Positions 58,476 to 64,000 of a stretch of 64,000 nucleotides of DNA are shown in pieces. Each line of letters begins with the position of its first letter. Position 1 is the stretch's first letter. The position numbers were made by a program, and so were the translations under genes. The DNA is from Channallabes apus (lineage: Eukaryota > Chordata > Actinopteri > Siluriformes > Clariidae). A model generated the notes under the pieces. That model was not told the DNA's origin. It worked only from the letters and a program-made list of their open reading frames with translations, and did not search any database. Location of the stretch: positions 9,925,352 to 9,989,351 of the forward strand of contig CM060126.1 in assembly GCA_030522415.1 (NCBI GenBank). The letters are read 5' to 3'.

Positions 58476-61400
58476 GTGGGAATAAATATGTTTTACTGCG
58501 ACATGTTGAAAAGTGCATAAAGATACAATATAAAAATTGGTTGCTTATGTAAACAACCTCAGCAGCAACCTCATTTCCCCTCTCGTCTCATCATTCAACA
58601 TCACCAGTATACTAATCACCAGACATCTGTTATCATCTGCACCTGTTCCTCACTGGTTCATGCCTTGAGTTAAATGGGTTTTTTAAATACCTGAATGTAC
58701 GTCTTGCTTGAATGAATACAGTGCGTCACTGTGTCTGGTCAGATGCAGAGACTGGACTGAAAATGAGAACCAAGAAGTCCTTCAGGACTTTTTTTTTTTT
58801 CTTAAATGGCTGGTGCTGATTTCTTTTGATCACGGATTATAGATTCATGCATCAGTAATGTCATATCAAGTAATTACACACAAAGAAATCCTTTGGAGCT
58901 TATTTGACTGCTTCTGTATCGTATCCAAAACACAATATAAGAAATGACAGAGGCGGCACACGTAACATTACAGTCGTCAGAATTGCTTCTCCCAGCTGAA
59001 AACCGTTCAGCTGGGCTTCAGGCAAACACATACACACGCGCACACGCACACACACTCATACCTTAACCCTGCATCCTGTTGTTTGAGGAGGCATGTCTAG
59101 ATTCAGTAATGTCAACATGCCTATTCAAGCCCCATTCTTTCATTTGCAGAGTGCCAGCATTAGATAGTGCTTTATTCTCCAAAACACAATCACACATAAA
59201 ACAGTGTGTGTGATGCCTAAAGTACTGTATTCACAATGAAGCATCACGTGGTTGTTTTGGCCATGGTTTATACAATGTGCTTCCTAGACATACTGTATAG
59301 TAGATGCAGGAGGAGCTCCATACAGTACCCATTTGTAAATGGCATATTTGAAAAGCTTGAACTATGTCATGAACAAATTTATGGCATTAACAAATGAATT
59401 TTTACACATAAATTTAATCATCAAGGACTTCAAAGTAACAACAGAAAAAAATATTGTGCATAAAATAGTAAGATATCTCAGTTTAAACATGTATTATGTT
59501 CTCTATGGTCTGTTGTAAATAAAGTGAATATAGAGATTGACCTTCATGTGATTTGAAAGTCTTTTAGTTTTCATTCCAACGTTCAAACTTTTCAGAGATC
59601 CGGGGTCAAATAAAAAAACTATTCCCAGAAATACTTTTTAGGCATAATTTACTGAACATTACATATGATGATCATATTGAATTGTGGTTTATTCAGCAGT
59701 CTGCATGCTATTTCACAAAACACTTGTGCAATGTGTGTAAAGTAGTCCTCTATTATTTGTGGAGAATACCCTCCAAGATCTACAACACCACGGATAGTAC
59801 AGAACAAAACATACTGTATATGCTGTTTTTTTTTTTTTTATACATAATAACTATGACTATGCTTAATGTATTAATTGGCACAGTAAGTAATTTTCAATAA
59901 TAATAATTTCAAAAACTCAAATATAAAAAATAATAAAACAAATACTGTATATCTGCCAAATCTATCTACCAAATGCTGCAAATTTTTACCAAATATCGTA
60001 CTACCATAATAAATGTTATAACACAATATCTGATCTCAAAGCCAAGATGCTTACACTACAGTAAGTGATAAACAGGTGGTAGCGTATACAGTGTGGATAC
60101 GCTAGACAATAGGATTATTCATGTCGCAGATTTTGTCACGATACTCAAATACATAGTTTATTTGTGGATTTTTATATTTAAGATTTTCATGCTAAGGTTC
60201 ACCACAAGTAATTAAACCCATGAAAAGTAAGAATGCAGATAATGTCGGAGTGGCTACTATACTGTATACTGTATATACGGCCCAAAGTACAATGTGAACG
60301 TTTGGGGGGCTCCTAAAAGAGTCTGCTCCGCTAAGGAGGTGCATGCCACTTGGTTTTTTTGCAAAATGCATTGTCCATAGATTCTCATGAGATTCATTCA
60401 GTAGATCTGGCACCAAATCCAAATCATTTAATTAACAGACACACAAAATAATAACACAATAATAACACGACATGTAAAAAAAAAATAATAATAATAATTT
60501 AAAAAAAGAAAGAAAAAAAAACACCTTGAAGATGTCCCAATCAATCATGTTACAGACATTATTGACAGCAGGTAAAGTCAGTGAGACCACTATACTATAC
60601 ATTCAGTTACACTGTCCTCATCAATCAAGCCCCTACTCTTACTTCCCACACAAGTTGGCCCCTCCCTCTTCGGTGACATTAACAACTTTTGTTTTGCAAA
60701 TGTATGACTGCCACCATTCAATCAAATATAAAATTTTTATATAATATAAAATTACTGTACTGGGACTGCAAGTTTCTTGCATGTTTTGGACGCCATTAGC
60801 ATTGCTTTACAATGTAGAAAGAAATAAAGATCAGGAACGAGCACAGAGTTAAAAAGTGTCTCCAAACTTGACTGGTAGTTTATGATATACACAATTCTCA
60901 AATGCACCGTCACAGACGTCTCCGGCTACACATGAACATATGGTCCATTAAGTGTTTGTGCATCTCCCCAGGATATCACACATGACCAAACATCAGCACT
61001 GTTTTGTAAAAGGCTGATTAAACATACTGTATCAACACAAGATTTTTCTCAGCTTTGCAGATAAATGCCTATTGACTGCACAGAATGTTGTGAAGCAGAA
61101 ATCAGAAGCTAAATCTCACAGCAGAATGCTTTTTGAACACTTTACTTAGTTCAGCAACGGCGCTGGGCTCGTCTTGAGCATCGGCATATTTGGTAGTATT
61201 GGTTTCTCTGAATCCGTGTGCAACAGCTCACTCCTTTGTGTCCAGAAACCTTAAATGTTAATACGGATAGTATAAGATTACAATTACACATCAGAATATT
61301 ATGGCGTTACTGCTGCTGTGCCACGATGGTAACACTGCGCACAGCTACTCCCTCTCTCCCAGTGTGGAATCTCGCATATCAAGCTTGCTGCTGCTTTAAT

Positions 61401-61689
61401 AATATCAAACCAAAAGATGCATTTACATTCACAGTGTAAGACAGAGAGTAAAAAAGGATATTTCGAAATTCAGTTTAACACCTGCGTACATGCATAAAAC
61501 AACATTCACAAGACAAAGATGGCCACAAATGGAGTGTGTCTCTGTGTGTCTCTTTGACTACAAGTGTGAATGGGTACGTCTCTGTATATACTTTGTCAAA
61601 CACTCCATAGTATAAGTTCTTAACTATGGCTTTTTCATCATTTCAACATTATTGAATCACCAGTACCGTTATATACATTATATACATTA

Positions 61690-61767
<78 letters not shown>

Positions 61768-62091
61768 TTAAACATTCCAAACAAACAATCCAACTATTCA
61801 TAAACAGAGTTTGAAAAAGCATTATTAACCGACATTCCAGTTACAGCATTGCAAGTTACATAGTTATATACAACAGAAGACAAGCTTGCCATAAAACCAA
61901 TCACTGCATGTTAAATTGATTTTCGCATCAATCTGGCTTGCGCAGGATATTTGCCTTTCACACATGAGCGCACACGACTGGGCCGTGCTGGCAGCCATAT
62001 AGTTGAAATCTGTTAAAAGTGAAATATTAACTGTGAGCCTTTCACTTTGTGTGTCCCTGTTTAAAACATCTAGCGTGCACATGAACAAGGA
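58476..62091. other. Anonymous stretch, rich in TACWGTA words
   Basis: No supported gene. Ten TACWGTA words between 59,223 and 61,025 (59223, 59291, 59321, 59812, 59943, 60057, 60260, 60267, 60753, 61025). Confidence 0.5.
61687..61759. repeat. (ATCT)n-(AT)n compound microsatellite
   Basis: About 9 ATCT units (61,687-61,723) followed by about 18 AT units to 61,759. Confidence 0.97.
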
Positions 62092-62607
62092 GGGGCGTTC
62101 AAGTCAAAGCGGGACTAGGGATGAAATTTCTCGTGAAGGGAGGAGCAAAACCGATGCATGGCTGTGTAGTACGGTGACGAGACTCTTAGCTGCAGTAAAA
62201 CATTTGAATGGTGCTAACGTTTGAAAGGTTCATGAATGATGATCCCAACAGAGGTGGCTGCATCTGTCTGTGGACACTGGAAACACAATCATTTATGGAC
62301 TCCCCTTGCACACTTTATTGCAACATCCACATACAGTCCTGACCTCGCTCCAAGCGATCTCCACGTGTTTGGGCCATTAAAAAGTATTCCTGTGGGATCG
62401 GGGTTTTCAAACGATTTTGTGATCATGGCTCTGGCACACTGTGACAACTTTCCACATTGATGGTATCCAAGCACTAGTTAAACCATGGGATTTAATGCAT
62501 TACTGGAGCAGAGGATCATACAGTATAAAGAAATAAAGGTAGTTTATTCTCATAACTGTTTAATTATTGTTCACAATCAAAAGTCCCAGTTTGTTTCGAA
62601 CGGCCCC
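62092..62607 (+). pseudogene. Mariner-like element with both ends, internally deleted
   Basis: The left end GGGGCGTTCAAGTCAAAGCG (62,092) and right end AAGTCCCAGTTTG...CGGCCCC (62,581-62,607) are imperfect inverted repeats. The frame at 62236-62460 has YSPDLAPSDLHVFGPLK, the mariner catalytic motif with both aspartates kept. At 516 bp against about 1.3 kb for the family, most of the N-terminal and middle coding region is missing. TACAGTA at 62,519 is a 5-bp gain against the copy at 18,651. Confidence 0.88.
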
Positions 62608-63005
62608 AATAGCTTTGTGCTAACCTAAATACTATGAAATATGCATACCTACTCATTTAGCTTGTTATGCACACACTCAATTAGAAAATGCCCTGCAGCG
62701 GCATCACCTGTTGATGCATTAGGCTTGTTGATAATATATGATAACATAAATTAAATAAATATTTTTCAAGGAATCCCATCCTGTCATGTCACATGACATG
62801 AATTCTCAATGAATTCATTAGAAAAAAGACTAACATAGTTGTTTTGAACTACTGTATACAGTACCCTGTGACATGCAGATATTAATTTCTACAAAAATAA
62901 CACTTCAACACATACAAACTGAATTCCAATGCCCCAAAACAGGCTGGTTCACATGTTATAAAAGTTAAGATTTAAAACCTTTTAAAACCTTTAAAACAAC
63001 GGGAC
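62608..63005. other. Anonymous stretch
   Basis: No supported gene. Paired TACTGTA-TACAGTA at 62,850-62,863. Confidence 0.45.
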
Positions 63006-63450
63006 ACAATTAAGTTAAATGAATAGCACTTTTAACAATTGTCATTGTCTCAAAGCAACTTCACAAAATGAAAAGAAAGTTTATGGAAGTGGGAATGAGT
63101 GAGAAAAAATGTGTTTAGATAATAATGAGATTGTCCTTGATGAGCAGGCCGAGGTTGTCGGCGATGGCGGCAAAGAAAAACTCCCTGAGATGGCAATAGG
63201 AAGAAAGCTTGAGAGGAACCAGACTCAACAGTTAACCCATGCTCATTTGGGTGATAACGGACAACAGGAATTATATAGTGACATCATGTGTGTTAGGCTG
63301 CTGGAAGTTCAATATAACAGAAGTTAACATGGAGTCCAGTTCAGCACAGGGATGAGTCACCAGGTCCAGAGGGCAGAGAGGAGGTCTGGATCACTAGGAG
63401 CTCAGGAGCAGCAAAACCATCCAATCCATGGATGTAGATACAAACCATCA
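63006..63450 (-). repeat. High-copy fish repeat linked to a retroelement tail
   Basis: AGCACTTTTAACAATTGTCA (63,026-63,045) and the following segment are the reverse complement of the tail at 28,855-28,927. They run into a block (63,120-63,330) of the form GAAAAACTCCCTGAGATGGC, AGCTTGAGAGGAACCAGACT, which I recognise as a common fish dispersed repeat without a firm family name. The frame at 63109-63327 is its by-product. Confidence 0.6.
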
Positions 63451-64000
63451 TGAAGCACGAACCATTGCCTTGCTCAATGGAGATCGGTACAAAGAGTGCC
63501 ATTAGTAGCCAAGATTGGTACTACCATGCAGAACACCAAATTGCTATTGTGACATGGTAACTGGCACTGTCATGGTAAAGACTTGGGAAGGGGGAAAAGG
63601 ATGCTGCATAAAAAGTATTAAATGTTCACAAGCATTAATGCATAAATTTCCCAAGCTCTAATATAAAGTAGGTATGTTTTAATTGGACCTATATGAGACT
63701 CCATGCAATGACATTTCAGGCAACTGGGGAAACAGTGCCCATCCTGCCTCCCCGCAAACTCTGCCTATGCCTCTGCTGACTAAAGCAACAGTGCATGCTA
63801 TGGACAAGCGTGGAACAAGAATGTGGACAAAAGTCAGACATTCCACCATATGATTTATTTGCTGGGAATAAGAGCGTGAGACAGAGCCTGGGAGCCCAAA
63901 AGCATGTGTGATGACACCATTAATTTAATAATGACAAAAAAATCAGATGACCCAATAACTGCCAGTTGACAATGCCTCAAAAGATGCAAGCTTCCTACAT
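63451..64000. other. Anonymous stretch to window end
   Basis: No supported gene or recognised element; part may belong to the preceding repeat. Confidence 0.4.

Larger units (their letters stand above)
595..62863. repeat. Dispersed TACWGTA words, probable Tc1-type excision scars (about 103 sites)
   Basis: I read the whole window by eye for TACAGTA/TACTGTA (reverse complements of each other). Start positions: 595, 1180, 1207, 2457, 2816, 4611, 6517, 6894, 7169, 7178, 8530, 9241, 9460, 9564, 9813, 10917, 11771, 12693, 13430, 13689, 14581, 14758, 14763, 14785, 14888, 16607, 17758, 17862, 18049, 18822, 18833, 20323, 21589, 21632, 21752, 21814, 24426, 25654, 26403, 27243, 28180, 30837, 30892, 31095, 31109, 31678, 31787, 32690, 33157, 33403, 33535, 33894, 34044, 34493, 35473, 37422, 39396, 39695, 39780, 40490, 41395, 41448, 41728, 42092, 42103, 44079, 44591, 45395, 46263, 46349, 46559, 46564, 47036, 48062, 48350, 48544, 49181, 49891, 50644, 50782, 52917, 53469, 54821, 55072, 56754, 57308, 57852, 57918, 58024, 58315, 59223, 59291, 59321, 59812, 59943, 60057, 60260, 60267, 60753, 61025, 62519, 62850, 62857. 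A few may be missed or be chance matches. TA-CWG-TA is the known footprint of Sleeping Beauty-type Tc1 elements whose ends start with CAG. Calling them scars is inference, supported by sister-copy alignments given in the findings. Confidence 0.75.

Overview
This window looks like fish (teleost) nuclear DNA, probably from an otophysan such as a catfish or characin. It is AT-rich and has no dense coding. It is filled with tRNA-derived SINEs of the DANA/HE1 (V-SINE) type, Tc1-like and mariner-like transposon remnants, hAT elements with 8-bp target duplications, LINE 3' ends and microsatellites. Nearly all open reading frames are chance frames or decayed transposase. I found no rRNA, true tRNA gene, CRISPR array or prokaryotic operon. 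The species is inferred from repeat types only.

Layout. 1-13.5 kb: a short hAT whose end was hit by a SINE, Tc1-like remnants, a second SINE type, a hAT 3' fragment, a mariner remnant, a decayed BED-finger (ZBED-like) hAT transposase, and a long-armed palindromic MITE. 13.5-22.8 kb: mostly anonymous, with a 1-kb repeat around a (TG)n tract, a ~0.4-kb direct duplication (17.8 and 20.1 kb), a mariner remnant and a short hAT. 22.8-26.7 kb: the only candidate for a cellular gene, a 24-codon first coding exon with a signal-peptide-like sequence and a GTAAGT donor at 23,419-23,490. Beside it lies a dead duplicate that has lost both the ATG and the donor GT. If the exon is real, the rest of the window to the right is probably its long first intron. 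26.7-42 kb: Tc1-like, mariner and SINE remnants. 42-53 kb: three clean TIR elements (42.4-43.6, 47.1-48.0 and 50.9-52.9 kb), a ~0.45-kb inverted repeat (44.8 and 48.6-49.0 kb), and a triple nest in which a hAT inserted in a hAT that had split a LINE reverse transcriptase between its RT motifs. 53-64 kb: SINEs, a diverged direct duplication, a mariner remnant and a LINE-linked repeat.

Most notable observation. The 7-mer TACWGTA (TACAGTA or TACTGTA) occurs about 103 times by my hand count, against roughly 13 expected from base composition. Wherever I could align two copies of the same repeat, most such words are a clean 5-bp gain (CWGTA) at a TA that is unbroken in the sister copy. TA-CWG-TA is the canonical excision footprint of Sleeping Beauty-type Tc1 transposons, so the window appears peppered with old cut-and-paste scars, about one per 620 bp. 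The clean, apparently young TEs carry none, which suggests the scarring came before they inserted.
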